Below are positions 26,818-36,158 of a DNA stretch of 64,000 bases, piece by piece. The notes under the pieces are model-generated. The model was given only the letters and a program-made list of their open reading frames with translations, was not told the DNA's origin and did no database searches. Numbering within the stretch: the first letter of the stretch is position 1; each line of letters starts with the position of its first letter. The DNA comes from Novosphingobium resinovorum. GTDB taxonomy: Bacteria > Pseudomonadota > Alphaproteobacteria > Sphingomonadales > Sphingomonadaceae. Position numbers and translations under genes: made by a program. The stretch spans positions 420,013 to 484,012 of the forward strand of contig NZ_BSFC01000044.1 of assembly GCF_027922145.1 (NCBI RefSeq), in the 5' to 3' direction.

Positions 26818-27300
26818 TCAGGCTGCGGCGGTCTTGGGCTTGCGGCCGCGACGCACGTTCGACTTGCGGCCCAGGCCGATCTTCTTCGCCAGTTCGCGGC
26901 GCTTTTCGGCGTAGTTGGGGGCGACCATCGGATAATCGGCGGGCAGGTTCCAGCGCGCGCGGTAGTCTTCCGGGGTCATGTTGTAGTGCGTCATGAGGTG
27001 GCGCTTGAGCATCTTGAGCTTCTTGCCGTCTTCAAGGCACACAATATAGTCGGGCTTGACCGAGGCGCGGATCGAAACGGCGGGCTCGGGCTTCTCTTCC
27101 TCGACCACCGGGGCGCCGCCGAGGCCGGCGAGGGCACCGTAGACGTTGGTGATAAGAGTGGGAAGATCTTCGACCGAGACGCTGTTGTTGCTGACGTGCG
27201 CGGCGACGATGTCCGACGCGAGCGTGATCAGCGTCTCGTTCAGGTCGGTCTGGATGGTTTCCATTTCTTCTACGTCCTTTGGTGCGACCAAGTTATTCAT
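26818..27300 (-). CDS. MucR/Ros-family transcriptional regulator
   Basis: 160 residues. The family features are the N-terminal oligomerisation region (LASDIVAAHVSNNSV) and the prokaryotic zinc-finger-like domain YIVCLEDGKKLKMLKRHL with the following THYNMTPEDYRARW, then a basic AT-hook-like tail (RKSNVRRGRKPK). MucR proteins are global, H-NS-like regulators of exopolysaccharide, motility and cell-cycle genes in alphaproteobacteria. The ATG at 27300 has AAAGG 8 bases upstream. A second ATG 36 bases in is possible. Confidence 0.92.
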   Translation of the reverse strand: MNNLVAPKDVEEMETIQTDLNETLITLASDIVAAHVSNNSVSVEDLPTLITNVYGALAGLGGAPVVEEEKPEPAVSIRASVKPDYIVCLEDGKKLKMLKRHLMTHYNMTPEDYRARWNLPADYPMVAPNYAEKRRELAKKIGLGRKSNVRRGRKPKTAAA

Positions 27301-27430
27301 ACGGCAAACCTTTGCAGGTCTCCTGTGCGACGCAATGAACGATTTTCACGACGAGTGCAAGTTCGATTCAAAGTTGCACGTGACTTGCATTAATCGATTT
27401 CTGAATGAAAAGGGTCGCTTCGGCCCTATT

Positions 27431-27889
27431 TCAACCGATGTCGCAGGCAAATGTAACAGCGTCGAGCCGCTGACCGCTTGGGGTGCGATAGTATTCGCGT
27501 CTTTCGCCAATTGGGTAAAAGCCGAAATTTCTGTAAAGTGTTTCGGCGGGATTACCTCTTCTCATTTCCAGAAGCAGCCGATGCGCGCCGCGACTGATAG
27601 CACCGATGCGAAGGTTTTGGAGAAGTGCACGCCCAAGTCCTTGCCCACGACTTTCGGGGGTAACGGCAAGGAGCAGAAGTTCTTCTTCTTCAAATCCGGT
27701 GCGCGACAAGAAAAAACCCGCAGCCGATTCGCTTTCGTCCGGTGTGTGACCTTGCGCACACAAGACTTCGTAATGGCAGTTCCCGAACTTCAGCGCGTCC
27801 TCGACTTGGCGGCGATTCCACGCTTCGCCGTAGACCGGGTCGAACGATGCGGTCATGACCGCCATGATCCGGTCGATATCGTCGATCAT
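27431..27889 (-). CDS. rimI: Ribosomal-protein-alanine N-acetyltransferase-like (GNAT)
   Basis: 152 residues with a GNAT fold: LLLLAVTPESRGQGLGRALL (acetyl-CoA loop RGQGLG) and LEMRRGNPAETLYRNFGF. It overlaps tsaB by four bases (ATGA), the classic tsaB-rimI arrangement. The expected role is N-terminal acetylation of ribosomal protein S18, though RimI-like proteins can act on other N-termini. Confidence 0.87.
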   Translation of the reverse strand: MIDDIDRIMAVMTASFDPVYGEAWNRRQVEDALKFGNCHYEVLCAQGHTPDESESAAGFFLSRTGFEEEELLLLAVTPESRGQGLGRALLQNLRIGAISRGAHRLLLEMRRGNPAETLYRNFGFYPIGERREYYRTPSGQRLDAVTFACDIG

Positions 27890-28515
27890 GCCGCCCCCGC
27901 AGGCAACTTGGCATCGGGCCCGCGTCCGTAGAGCGGATGAGTCTCCGTCAGCAGCGCCGTCTCGGGCAGGAGCAGAAAAGCGCGCGCGTCGGGAAGTAGG
28001 GGCAATGCCCGCCCGGAGCCTCGCGCCGCGATCAGTGCCTGCGCCTGGCTGCCGACGACGAGTTCTTCGGTCACCGAAGCGGCGGCGGCATCGGGGCGCA
28101 GCGAGGCGAGGGCGTGTATGCCGGTGCCGTCGGCGGCGAAGCTCTCGACGAACCATTCGCCGTGCCCGCCCGAGGTGGCGACGGCGAGCGGCCGGTTCCC
28201 TTCGCTGCCGCGGGCCATGGCTGCGATGAGGGCCAGTGTGGGATAGCCGACCGTGTGCGCTCCCCATGCCAACGCCAGTGCGCGAGCGGCGGCGAGGCCG
28301 ACGCGTACGCCGGTGAAGCTGCCGGGGCCTAGCGCGACGGCGATGCGGTTCGCGCGGCCCTTGCCGGGCAAGGCAGCGATCATCGGTACCAACGCTTCGG
28401 CATGGCCGCGCCCGAGCAGGCGATACTCACCCGCGACGAGGGTATCGCCCGAGAAGAGCGCGACCGAACAGGCGTCGGTCGCGCTGTCGATCACTAGGGT
28501 GGAGGCGGCCGTCAC
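27886..28515 (-). CDS. tsaB: tRNA threonylcarbamoyladenosine biosynthesis protein TsaB
   Basis: 209 residues, GTG start. It has the ASKHA-fold N-terminus (LVIDSATDACSVALF), RGHAEALVPMI and GPGSFTGVRVGLAAARALA, all typical of TsaB. TsaB partners with TsaD and TsaE to make t6A37 on ANN-decoding tRNAs. The C-terminal part is shorter and more variable, which is usual. It overlaps rimI by four bases and follows nfuA by 34. Confidence 0.93.
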   Translation of the reverse strand: MTAASTLVIDSATDACSVALFSGDTLVAGEYRLLGRGHAEALVPMIAALPGKGRANRIAVALGPGSFTGVRVGLAAARALALAWGAHTVGYPTLALIAAMARGSEGNRPLAVATSGGHGEWFVESFAADGTGIHALASLRPDAAAASVTEELVVGSQAQALIAARGSGRALPLLPDARAFLLLPETALLTETHPLYGRGPDAKLPAGAA

Positions 28516-28549
28516 GCGAATATCCCGCGCCGCGTTGTCATCGCGCCGT

Positions 28550-29125
28550 TCAGGCCGCGCGGACTTCGCTGACTTCGGGGACGTAATGCTTGAGCAGACT
28601 TTCGATGCCATGCTTGAGCGTCGCCGATGAGGACGGACAGCCCGAGCAGGCGCCCTGCATCGAGAGGTAGACGATGCCTTCGCGGAAACCGCGGTAAATG
28701 ATGTCGCCGCCATCGTTGGCGACGGCCGGGCGCACGCGGCTTTCGATCAGGTCCTTGATCTGGGCGACGATGTCGGCGTCGGCCGGGTCGTCGCCATAAT
28801 CCTCGTCCTCGGCCGGCACCGAGAAACCGCTGGCGTCGCCGCCGGTGAACAGAGGGGCTTCCGAAACGAAATGGTCGAGCAGAATCGCGACCACCTGCGG
28901 GCGCAGCGAGGGCCACTCGACGCCGGGCGCCGCCGTAACCGCGATGAAGCTGCCGCCGAAGAACACGCTGACCACGTCACCGAGGTCGAACAGCGCCTGT
29001 GCCAGCGGCGAGGTTTCCGCATCCTCGGGCGAAAGGAATTCGCGCGTGCCCGAAGTCATGACCTGCCGGCCGGGCAGGAACTTGAGCGTCGAGGGATTGG
29101 GCGTTGTTTCGGTTTCTATGAACAT
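28550..29125 (-). CDS. nfuA: NifU/NfuA-type iron-sulfur scaffold
   Basis: 191 residues. It has an N-terminal Nfu_N domain (ETTPNPSTLKFLPGR) and a C-terminal NifU domain with the cluster-binding Cys160-x2-Cys163 (GACSGCPSS). It carries Fe-S clusters to target enzymes. It is first gene of nfuA-tsaB-rimI, divergent from the M16 protease gene. Confidence 0.94.
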   Translation of the reverse strand: MFIETETTPNPSTLKFLPGRQVMTSGTREFLSPEDAETSPLAQALFDLGDVVSVFFGGSFIAVTAAPGVEWPSLRPQVVAILLDHFVSEAPLFTGGDASGFSVPAEDEDYGDDPADADIVAQIKDLIESRVRPAVANDGGDIIYRGFREGIVYLSMQGACSGCPSSSATLKHGIESLLKHYVPEVSEVRAA

Positions 29126-29254
29126 GGTGATTGCGATTTAGGTGAAGTGTCGGGAGGGTCAAGGGTACAAGGGCCATGAAAGCGGCGAAACGAGCGCCGA
29201 AATGACGGCGCTATTCACTGGCCCTTAAGGAGAGGCCTCCCTATACCTTGCGTA

Positions 29255-32212
29255 ATGACGACCTCCCCGCGCGCCGCTCGCTCGCTCGCCTGCCTGCTTC
29301 TCCTTGCCCAGGCTCCGATTCCGCTCCTGCTGGTGCCGGAGGCGGAGGCGCAGGCGCAAACCGCGCAGCCTCAGTCGGTGCCCGATACTGCGCCGATCGT
29401 GGCCCCCTCGGTCGGCCAGGCCGATCCGTGGCTCTATCGCGGCAGCGACATTCCGCATGATCCGGAATGGCACTTCGGCGAACTGCCCAATGGCATCAAG
29501 TATGCGGTGCGCAAGAACGGGGTGCCGCCGGGCCAGGTCTCGATCCGCATCCGCGTCGATGCCGGTTCGCTCTACGAGACCGATGGCGAGCGCGGTTATG
29601 CGCATTTGCTCGAACACATGCTGTTCCGCCAGTCCAAGTACATCCCCGAGGGCACTGCGATCGCGGCGTTCCAGCGCCTCGGGGCGACTTTCGGCAGCGA
29701 TACCAATGCGGTGACTTCCACCACGCAGACCGTGTTCAAGCTCGACCTGCCCAATGCCACGCCGACTTCGCTGGACGAGACGTTCAAGCTGATGAGCGGC
29801 ATGGTCACCGCGCCGACGCTCTCGGCCTCGAACCTCAAGCAGGACCTGCCGATCGTGCTGTCGGAAATGCGTGAGCGGGGCGGTGCCTCCAAGCGTGTGT
29901 CCGACGCGATGCAGAAGGTGCTCTATGCCGGGCAGCCGCTGGCCAACCGGGAGCCGATCGGCACGCTCGAATCGCTGACTTCGGCGACGCCGCAAAGTGT
30001 GCGGGCGTTCTATTCGCGCTGGTATCGCCCTGACAACGTGGCGGTGATCGTCGCCGGTGACGTCGATCCTGCGATGCTGGAAAGCTACGTCAAGAAGTGG
30101 TTCACCGACTGGAAGGTGCCCGGTCCCAAGGCTGTGGCCCCCAGCTTCGGCGATCCCGAGGCACCTGCGGGCGCCGATCCGAAGAACCCGGTGGGCGAGA
30201 CTCGCGTGCTGGTCGAACCCGACCTGCCGCCCTCGCTGATGTACGCGGTGCTGCGCCCGTGGCGGCAGGTGATCGACAACATTCCCTACAACCAGGGCCT
30301 GATGACCGATGCGCTGGCTCAGGCGATCATCAATCGCCGCCTTGAATCCAAGGCGCGGGCAGGGGGCAGCTTCCTGTCGGCCTCGGTCAATCAGGACGAT
30401 GTCGCGCGCTCGGCGGACGCAACCTTCGTGTCGGTAACGCCGCTGGGTGATGACTGGCAGGCCAGCCTTCGCGACGTGCGCGCGGTGATCGCCGATGCAC
30501 TCACCCGTGCGCCGACGCAGGCGGAGATCGACCGCGAGGCGGCCGAGATGGAAGTCGCTTTCCAGGTCCCGGTCGAGCAGCAGCGCATCCTGCCCGGCAG
30601 CAAGATCGCCGACGACCTCGTCAACGCGCTCGACATCCGCGAGACGGTGGCCGCGCCGCAGGACGTGCTGGACATCTTCCGCAAGTCGAAGCCGTTGTTC
30701 ACCCCGCAGGCAGTACTGGAGCACACTCGCAAGCTGTTCACCGGCAACGTCACCCGCGCCCTGTTCACCGTGCAGAAGGACGGCGCCGCCACCGACAAGG
30801 CGCTGCAACTCGCGCTCTCCGAGCCGGTCAAGGCCGACGCCAGCGTGCGCGCGGCACTCAAGCCGATCTCGTTCGAAAAGCTGCCCGCGATCGGTGCGGC
30901 CAAGAAGGCCGTCAGCGACGTGCCGACCGGCCTCCTCGAAATCGAGGAACTGACTTTTGCCAACGGCGTGAAGGCGATGCTGTGGCCGGTGGTCGAGGAG
31001 CCGGGCCGCGTCATGGTCAAGGCGCGCTTTGGCGGCGGCTACCGCTCGATCGACCCGAAGGACGCAGCTTACATCACGCTGGGTAACTATGCGCTGGTCG
31101 GCTCGGGCCTTGCCACTTTGGGGCAGGACGATCTCGATCGCATCTCCACCGGCCGCAAGATGGGCTTCGACTTCGAGGTGCAGGACGCCTCGTTCCAGCT
31201 CTCCGCAGAGACGCGCCCGTCCGACCTTGCCGATCAGCTCTACCTGTTCGCGGCCAAGCTGGACCTGCCCAAGTGGGACGTCGCGCCCTTCACCCGCGCC
31301 AAGGCCGCGGCGGCGATCCAGTACGCCACGTTCAACACCTCGCCGCAGGGCGTGCTGAACCGCGACCTGCAGTTCTACCAGCGCGGTCAGGACAAGCGCT
31401 TCGCCACCCCCACGCCCGACCAGATCGAGGCGACGACGGCGGACGGCTTCAAGCGCGTCTGGAGCAAGGCGCTCAAGGAAGGCCCCGTCGAAGTCCAGAT
31501 CTTCGGCGACTTCGACAAGGCCGCCGCCATCGCCGCGCTGGAGAAGACCTTCGGCGCGCTCAAGTCGCGCCAGCCCGCGCCGGTCAGCGCGGTGCAGGCG
31601 AAGATCGACGTGCCGCAGCCGTCGGACAAGCCGATCGAGTTGATCCACCACGGCGACCCGGATCAGGCGGCGGCGGTGGTTTCCTGGCCGACCGGCGGCG
31701 GCGTCATGGGCATCCGCGAATCGCGCCAGCTGGAAATCCTCACGCAGCTGTTCACCAACCGCCTGATGAACGCGGTGCGTGAGAAGCTGGGCGTGTCCTA
31801 CGCGCCTTACGTCTACTCGCAGTGGCCGGTGGACCTTGCCGCAGGCGGCTCGATCACGGCGGTGGCGCAGGTCGATCCCAAGTCCGTGCCGGTGTTCTTC
31901 CAGACCGCCGACGAGATCGCGCAGGACCTCATCGCCAACCCTCCCACGGCGGACGAACTGGCGCTCGTCACTGAGCCGCTGCGCCAGCAGGTGACCCGTG
32001 CGGCGTCGAGCACCTCGTTCTTCATGAGCCAGCTCGAAGGCGCGACGACCGATCCCACCCGCATCGGCACCGTCCGCTCGGTGCTGAGCGACTACACGGT
32101 CACCACCCCGCAGGCGATGCAGGCGTTGGCGGCGCGGTATCTCGGCCGTGACCATTCGTGGCGGCTTGAAGTGATGCCCGAGGGCAAGGAAGGCGGCGTG
32201 GCGGGGAAGTAG
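29255..32212 (+). CDS. M16-family zinc metalloprotease (pitrilysin type)
   Basis: 985 residues, with a signal peptide (hydrophobic run about 11-27, AEA/AQA cleavage site). It has the inverted zinc motif HLLEH (117-121) with the downstream glutamate region, and a second, inactive M16 half. This is the periplasmic two-domain form of the family. It probably degrades peptides in the periplasm. The ATG at 29255 lies 22 bases after AAGGAG, so translation initiation is not ideal. Confidence 0.92.
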   Translation: MTTSPRAARSLACLLLLAQAPIPLLLVPEAEAQAQTAQPQSVPDTAPIVAPSVGQADPWLYRGSDIPHDPEWHFGELPNGIKYAVRKNGVPPGQVSIRIRVDAGSLYETDGERGYAHLLEHMLFRQSKYIPEGTAIAAFQRLGATFGSDTNAVTSTTQTVFKLDLPNATPTSLDETFKLMSGMVTAPTLSASNLKQDLPIVLSEMRERGGASKRVSDAMQKVLYAGQPLANREPIGTLESLTSATPQSVRAFYSRWYRPDNVAVIVAGDVDPAMLESYVKKWFTDWKVPGPKAVAPSFGDPEAPAGADPKNPVGETRVLVEPDLPPSLMYAVLRPWRQVIDNIPYNQGLMTDALAQAIINRRLESKARAGGSFLSASVNQDDVARSADATFVSVTPLGDDWQASLRDVRAVIADALTRAPTQAEIDREAAEMEVAFQVPVEQQRILPGSKIADDLVNALDIRETVAAPQDVLDIFRKSKPLFTPQAVLEHTRKLFTGNVTRALFTVQKDGAATDKALQLALSEPVKADASVRAALKPISFEKLPAIGAAKKAVSDVPTGLLEIEELTFANGVKAMLWPVVEEPGRVMVKARFGGGYRSIDPKDAAYITLGNYALVGSGLATLGQDDLDRISTGRKMGFDFEVQDASFQLSAETRPSDLADQLYLFAAKLDLPKWDVAPFTRAKAAAAIQYATFNTSPQGVLNRDLQFYQRGQDKRFATPTPDQIEATTADGFKRVWSKALKEGPVEVQIFGDFDKAAAIAALEKTFGALKSRQPAPVSAVQAKIDVPQPSDKPIELIHHGDPDQAAAVVSWPTGGGVMGIRESRQLEILTQLFTNRLMNAVREKLGVSYAPYVYSQWPVDLAAGGSITAVAQVDPKSVPVFFQTADEIAQDLIANPPTADELALVTEPLRQQVTRAASSTSFFMSQLEGATTDPTRIGTVRSVLSDYTVTTPQAMQALAARYLGRDHSWRLEVMPEGKEGGVAGK

Positions 32213-32217
32213 GAAGA

Positions 32218-32330
32218 GCCCACCCCCAGCCCCTCCCGCTTGCGGGAGGGAAGCAGAACGTAGCGCCCTCCCGCTTGCGGGAGGGCCGCGAGACTTGGCG
32301 ATTTATCGCCTAGTCGCAGCGGGGTGGGCC
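32218..32330. repeat. Dispersed repeat family B, copy 2
   Basis: It is bounded by GCCCACCCC and GGGGTGGGC. It has two CCCTCCCGCTTGCGGGAGGG hairpins and the tail GGCGATTTATCGCCTAGTCG, which matches copy 1 (22037-22147) in reverse complement almost base for base. It lies just after the protease gene. Confidence 0.9.
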
Positions 32331-32495
32331 TTTCTCATACCCATCACGCAACCGATCACCATGATCGCCAAACCCGGCTTTGCAAAAATTGCCGACAAGC
32401 GCTAAAGGCCGCGCCTTGCTTGCGCTGCCCGGGAGGACCTGCAGCGCTTGGAAAAGCCCACACAATCAGGTGACGGGCCAGAGGAGTACGATACA

Positions 32496-33869
32496 GTGGC
32501 TACCAACTGGACACCGGAGAGCTGGAAGACGCAAGAGGCGCGCCACCTCCCGGTTTATGGCGATCAGGCGAAACTCAGCGAGGTCGAGGCCACGCTTGCG
32601 AAGTTTCCGCCGCTCGTCTTTGCCGGTGAAGCCCGTGCTCTGAAGGCCGACCTTGCCGAAGTCGCCGCCGGTCGCGGTTTCCTGCTCCAGGGCGGTGACT
32701 GCGCCGAGAGCTTTGCCGAATTCAGCGCCGACAACATCCGCGACAGCTTCCGCGTGCTGCTGCAGATGGCGGTCGTGCTGACCTTCGCCAGCAAGCAGCC
32801 GGTGGTGAAGCTGGGCCGCATGGCCGGCCAGTTCGCCAAGCCGCGCTCGGCCCCGACCGAGATGGTCGGCGGCGTCGAGATGCCCAGCTACTTCGGCGAC
32901 ATCATCAACGGCATCGAAGGCAACGCCGAGGCGCGCCGCAACGATCCCGAGCGCATGCTGCGCGCCTATGGTCAGTCGTCCTCGACGCTGAACCTGCTGC
33001 GCGCCTTCGCGCACGGCGGCTATGCCAACTTGCGCCAGGTCCACCAGTGGACGCTCGACCACATCGGCCGCAGCCCCTGGGGCGAGAAGTTCTCGCAGAT
33101 GGCCGATCGCATCGGTGAAGCGCTCGACTTCATGGCGGCTTGCGGTGTCGAACCCAGCTCGGTTCCGCAGTTGCAGGGCACCGACTTCTACACCAGCCAC
33201 GAAGCGCTGCTGCTTCCTTACGAGCAGGCGCTGACCCGCCGCGATTCGCTGACCGGCGACTGGTATGACTGCTCGGCGCACATGCTGTGGATCGGCGACC
33301 GCACCCGCTTCGAGGGCTCGGCCCACGTCGAATACCTGCGCGGCGTCGGTAACCCGATCGGCATGAAGTGCGGTCCGTCGCTTGAGCCGGACGCGCTGCT
33401 GCGGATGCTCGACACGCTGAACCCGGGCCGCGAGCCGGGCCGCATGACGCTCATCAGCCGCTACGGCCACGACAAGGTCGAAGCCGGCCTGCCCAAGCTG
33501 GTGCGCGCCGTAAAGCGCGAAGGTCATCCGGTGGTGTGGTCGTGCGACCCGATGCACGGCAACGTCATCAAGTCGGACAGCGGCTTCAAGACCCGTCCGT
33601 TCGACCGCATCCTCGCCGAAGTGCGCGGCTTCTTCGCGGTGCACCGCGCGGAAGGCACGCACGCTGGCGGCATCCATATCGAGATGACCGGGCAGGACGT
33701 GACCGAATGCACCGGCGGCGCCATCGCCATCACCGACGAGGCGCTGAAGGACCGCTACCACACGCACTGCGATCCGCGTTTGAACGGTGCGCAGTCGATC
33801 GAACTGGCGTTCGAGATGGCGGACCTGCTGAACCTTGAGGCTACTCAGGGGCAGAAGCAGGCGGCTTGA
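32496..33869 (+). CDS. aroG: Class II 3-deoxy-7-phosphoheptulonate (DAHP) synthase
   Basis: 457 residues. The plant/alphaproteobacterial class II enzyme is recognisable from WTPESWKT, QGGDCAESFAEF, KLGRMAGQFAKPRSAPTE, WIGDRTRFEGSAHVEYLRG, SRYGHDKVE, CDPMHGN and HIEMTGQDVTEC. It condenses PEP and erythrose 4-phosphate, the first step of the shikimate pathway. The GTG at 32496 has GAGGAG 9 bases upstream and matches the usual family start; the frame is open 48 bases further to a TTG. Confidence 0.95.
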   Translation: MATNWTPESWKTQEARHLPVYGDQAKLSEVEATLAKFPPLVFAGEARALKADLAEVAAGRGFLLQGGDCAESFAEFSADNIRDSFRVLLQMAVVLTFASKQPVVKLGRMAGQFAKPRSAPTEMVGGVEMPSYFGDIINGIEGNAEARRNDPERMLRAYGQSSSTLNLLRAFAHGGYANLRQVHQWTLDHIGRSPWGEKFSQMADRIGEALDFMAACGVEPSSVPQLQGTDFYTSHEALLLPYEQALTRRDSLTGDWYDCSAHMLWIGDRTRFEGSAHVEYLRGVGNPIGMKCGPSLEPDALLRMLDTLNPGREPGRMTLISRYGHDKVEAGLPKLVRAVKREGHPVVWSCDPMHGNVIKSDSGFKTRPFDRILAEVRGFFAVHRAEGTHAGGIHIEMTGQDVTECTGGAIAITDEALKDRYHTHCDPRLNGAQSIELAFEMADLLNLEATQGQKQAA

Positions 33870-33962
33870 AGTTGAAGGGGAAGGCAGGGGTTTACCACCC
33901 CTGCACCCCGTGAAATGGCTTCGGTGTGCGCGCAGTTATGGCCCACACCGAAGCCCAAACTT

Positions 33963-34039
33963 CGTCATTGCGAGCGAAGCGAAGCAACCCAGGGCCGTGT
34001 AGTGCTGCCCTGGGTTGCTTCGCTTCGCTCGCAATGACG
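33963..34039. repeat. Inverted repeat family A, copy 3
   Basis: Perfect 32-base arms (33963-33994 and 34008-34039), identical in sequence to copy 1 with a different 13-base loop. It sits in the 272-base gap between DAHP synthase and the CocE-type hydrolase. A second hairpin (GCAGGGGT/ACCCCTGC, 33884-33904) just after the DAHP synthase gene may aid termination. Confidence 0.92.
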
Positions 34040-34141
34040 GATTGGGGAGGTGATGCCGATATACGGGGCCTGCGGAACGTAAACCCCTGCGTCTCTCTTC
34101 CCGTCTTGACCCCAGGAAATGCACGGTCCACCCATGCGACC

Positions 34142-36034
34142 ATGACAAAGCATTTCCGCCCCCTCGGCTATACTGCCGCCGCCGTCGCGGCCCTCGCTCT
34201 TGCCTCGTCGCTTTCCGCGCAGGCGCCCACCGACACCATGATGAACGAGCAGGTGAAGTCCTACGACTGGGTTCGCCCTCAGGCGGACTACGTGCGCAAG
34301 ACGGTGATGATCCCGATGCGTGACGGGACCAAGCTGTTCACCGTCATCATCTACCGCAAGGGCACGCAGGGCGGCCCGATCCTGCTCAGCCGCACGCCGT
34401 ACAATGCGGACAAGATGAGCAGCCGCAACCGCAGCCAGAAGATCGAGGAAATCCTGCCCGTCGCCGACGCCGAGTTCGTCAACGATGGCTACATCCGCGT
34501 CTATCAGGACGTGCGCGGGCTGGACGGGTCGGAGGGCGACTACGTCATGAACCGCCCGCTGCGTGGGCCGCTCAACAAGACCAGGGTGGACCACGCCACC
34601 GACGCCTACGACACGATCGACTGGCTGGTGAAGAACGTGAAGGAGAGCAACGGCAAGGTCGGCATCACCGGCTCGTCGTATCTTGGCTTCACCTCGCTGA
34701 TGGCGCTGATCGATCCGCACCCGGCGCTCAAGGCCGCCGTGCCGCAGAGCCCGATGGTCGATGGCTGGATGGGCGATGACTGGTTCCACAACGGCGCCTT
34801 CCGCATGTTCGGCTTCGATTACGACCTCGGCCAGACGGTGAAGAAGGGTGGCGGCGATGTTCCGCGTGGCGGCGGTGACGATTACACCGCCTACCTCGAA
34901 GGTGGCTCGGCGATGGACTACGCCCGGGCTTATGGCCTGCTCGATCTGCCGGTGGTGCGCAAGGTGCTGGAGCACCCGAGCTATGATGCATGGTGGCAGG
35001 GGCAGGCGGTCGACAAGCTGCTCGGCGCGCGCAAGCTGACGGTGCCGACGATGCTGGTGGTCGGCCAGTGGGACCAGGAGGACAGCTACGGCGCTCCGGC
35101 GGTCTATCAGGCGCTGAAGGCGGGCGGCAACGACAACGTCAGCCTCGTCATCGGTCCGTGGCGGCATTCTCAGGTGAACTACGAAGCTCGCGAACTCGGC
35201 CCGCTGAAGTGGGAGGGTGACACCGGCCTGCAGTTTCGCACGCAGTACATGAAGCCGTTCTTCGACTGCCACCTCAAGACGAACGCGCCTGCCTGCGATA
35301 CGCCGCCGGTGCTGACGTACGCCACTGGTGCAAACAAGTGGGAGGTGTCGCAGGCATGGCCGGCGGGCGCCTATACCCCGCTCTACCTCGGCGTGAATTC
35401 CTCGCTGTCGTGGACCAAAGGCGAGTCGGGTTCCGACAGCTACGTCTCGGACCCGGCCAAGCCTGTGCCGATGCTGCCGCGCCCGATCTCGATGAAGGGT
35501 GATGAGTGGAAGACCTGGTTGGTGCAGGACCAGCGCTTCGCCGACGGCCGTACCGACGTGCTGAGCTACCAGACCGGCGTGCTCGACAAGCCGGTCCACA
35601 TCAAGGGCGCGCCCAAGGTGGACTTGCGTGCGGCGACGTCCGGGCAGGACAGCGACTATGTCGTCAAGCTGATCGACGTCTACCCTCAGGAGAACACCGC
35701 CGATCCGAAGATGGCGGGCTACCAGCTGGGCATCGGCATCGAGATCTTCCGCGGCCGCTACGTCGGCGGTTTCGACAAGCCGCAGGCGCTGGAGCCGGGC
35801 AAGGTCTACGACTTCAAGTGGGCGCTGCCCAACGTCGATCATGTGTTCCTGCCGGGGCACAAGATCATGGTGCAGGTGCAGTCGAGCCTGTTCCCGCTCT
35901 ACGATCGCAATCCGCAGAGCTGGGTGCCCTCGATCATGGATGCCAAGCCCAAGGACTACGTGAAGGCGACCGAGACGGTGCACTTCGGCGGCGATCAGGC
36001 CAGCGCGGTGTGGCTGCCGGTGGCTCAGGACTGA
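34142..36034 (+). CDS. CocE/NonD-family hydrolase (alpha-amino acid ester hydrolase-like)
   Basis: 630 residues. A signal peptide runs to about residue 26 (LSAQA). The alpha/beta-hydrolase domain has the family motif GSSYLG (177-182; nucleophile Ser179). The X-Pro dipeptidyl-peptidase C-terminal jelly-roll domain follows. It is probably exported and acts on an acyl or peptide ester; relatives include cephalosporin acylases and alpha-amino acid ester hydrolases. The exact substrate is unknown. Confidence 0.88.
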   Translation: MTKHFRPLGYTAAAVAALALASSLSAQAPTDTMMNEQVKSYDWVRPQADYVRKTVMIPMRDGTKLFTVIIYRKGTQGGPILLSRTPYNADKMSSRNRSQKIEEILPVADAEFVNDGYIRVYQDVRGLDGSEGDYVMNRPLRGPLNKTRVDHATDAYDTIDWLVKNVKESNGKVGITGSSYLGFTSLMALIDPHPALKAAVPQSPMVDGWMGDDWFHNGAFRMFGFDYDLGQTVKKGGGDVPRGGGDDYTAYLEGGSAMDYARAYGLLDLPVVRKVLEHPSYDAWWQGQAVDKLLGARKLTVPTMLVVGQWDQEDSYGAPAVYQALKAGGNDNVSLVIGPWRHSQVNYEARELGPLKWEGDTGLQFRTQYMKPFFDCHLKTNAPACDTPPVLTYATGANKWEVSQAWPAGAYTPLYLGVNSSLSWTKGESGSDSYVSDPAKPVPMLPRPISMKGDEWKTWLVQDQRFADGRTDVLSYQTGVLDKPVHIKGAPKVDLRAATSGQDSDYVVKLIDVYPQENTADPKMAGYQLGIGIEIFRGRYVGGFDKPQALEPGKVYDFKWALPNVDHVFLPGHKIMVQVQSSLFPLYDRNPQSWVPSIMDAKPKDYVKATETVHFGGDQASAVWLPVAQD

Positions 36035-36043
36035 TCTGAAAGG

Positions 36044-36069
36044 GACACCTCCTGCCAGCGGGAGGTGTC
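36044..36069 (+). terminator. Hairpin after CocE-type hydrolase
   Basis: The stem GACACCTCC/GGAGGTGTC begins 10 bases after the stop. Only TCTCC follows, so it is a weak terminator at best. Another small hairpin (GTCACCCCCGC ... GCGGGAATGAC, 36091-36116) follows. Confidence 0.5.
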
Positions 36070-36158
36070 TCTCCAACTCAAAATTACGTTGTCACCCCCG
36101 CCTTCGCGGGAATGACGAGGTAGGAAGACGACGGACCGGCCGGGCGCACCCCGCGCCC

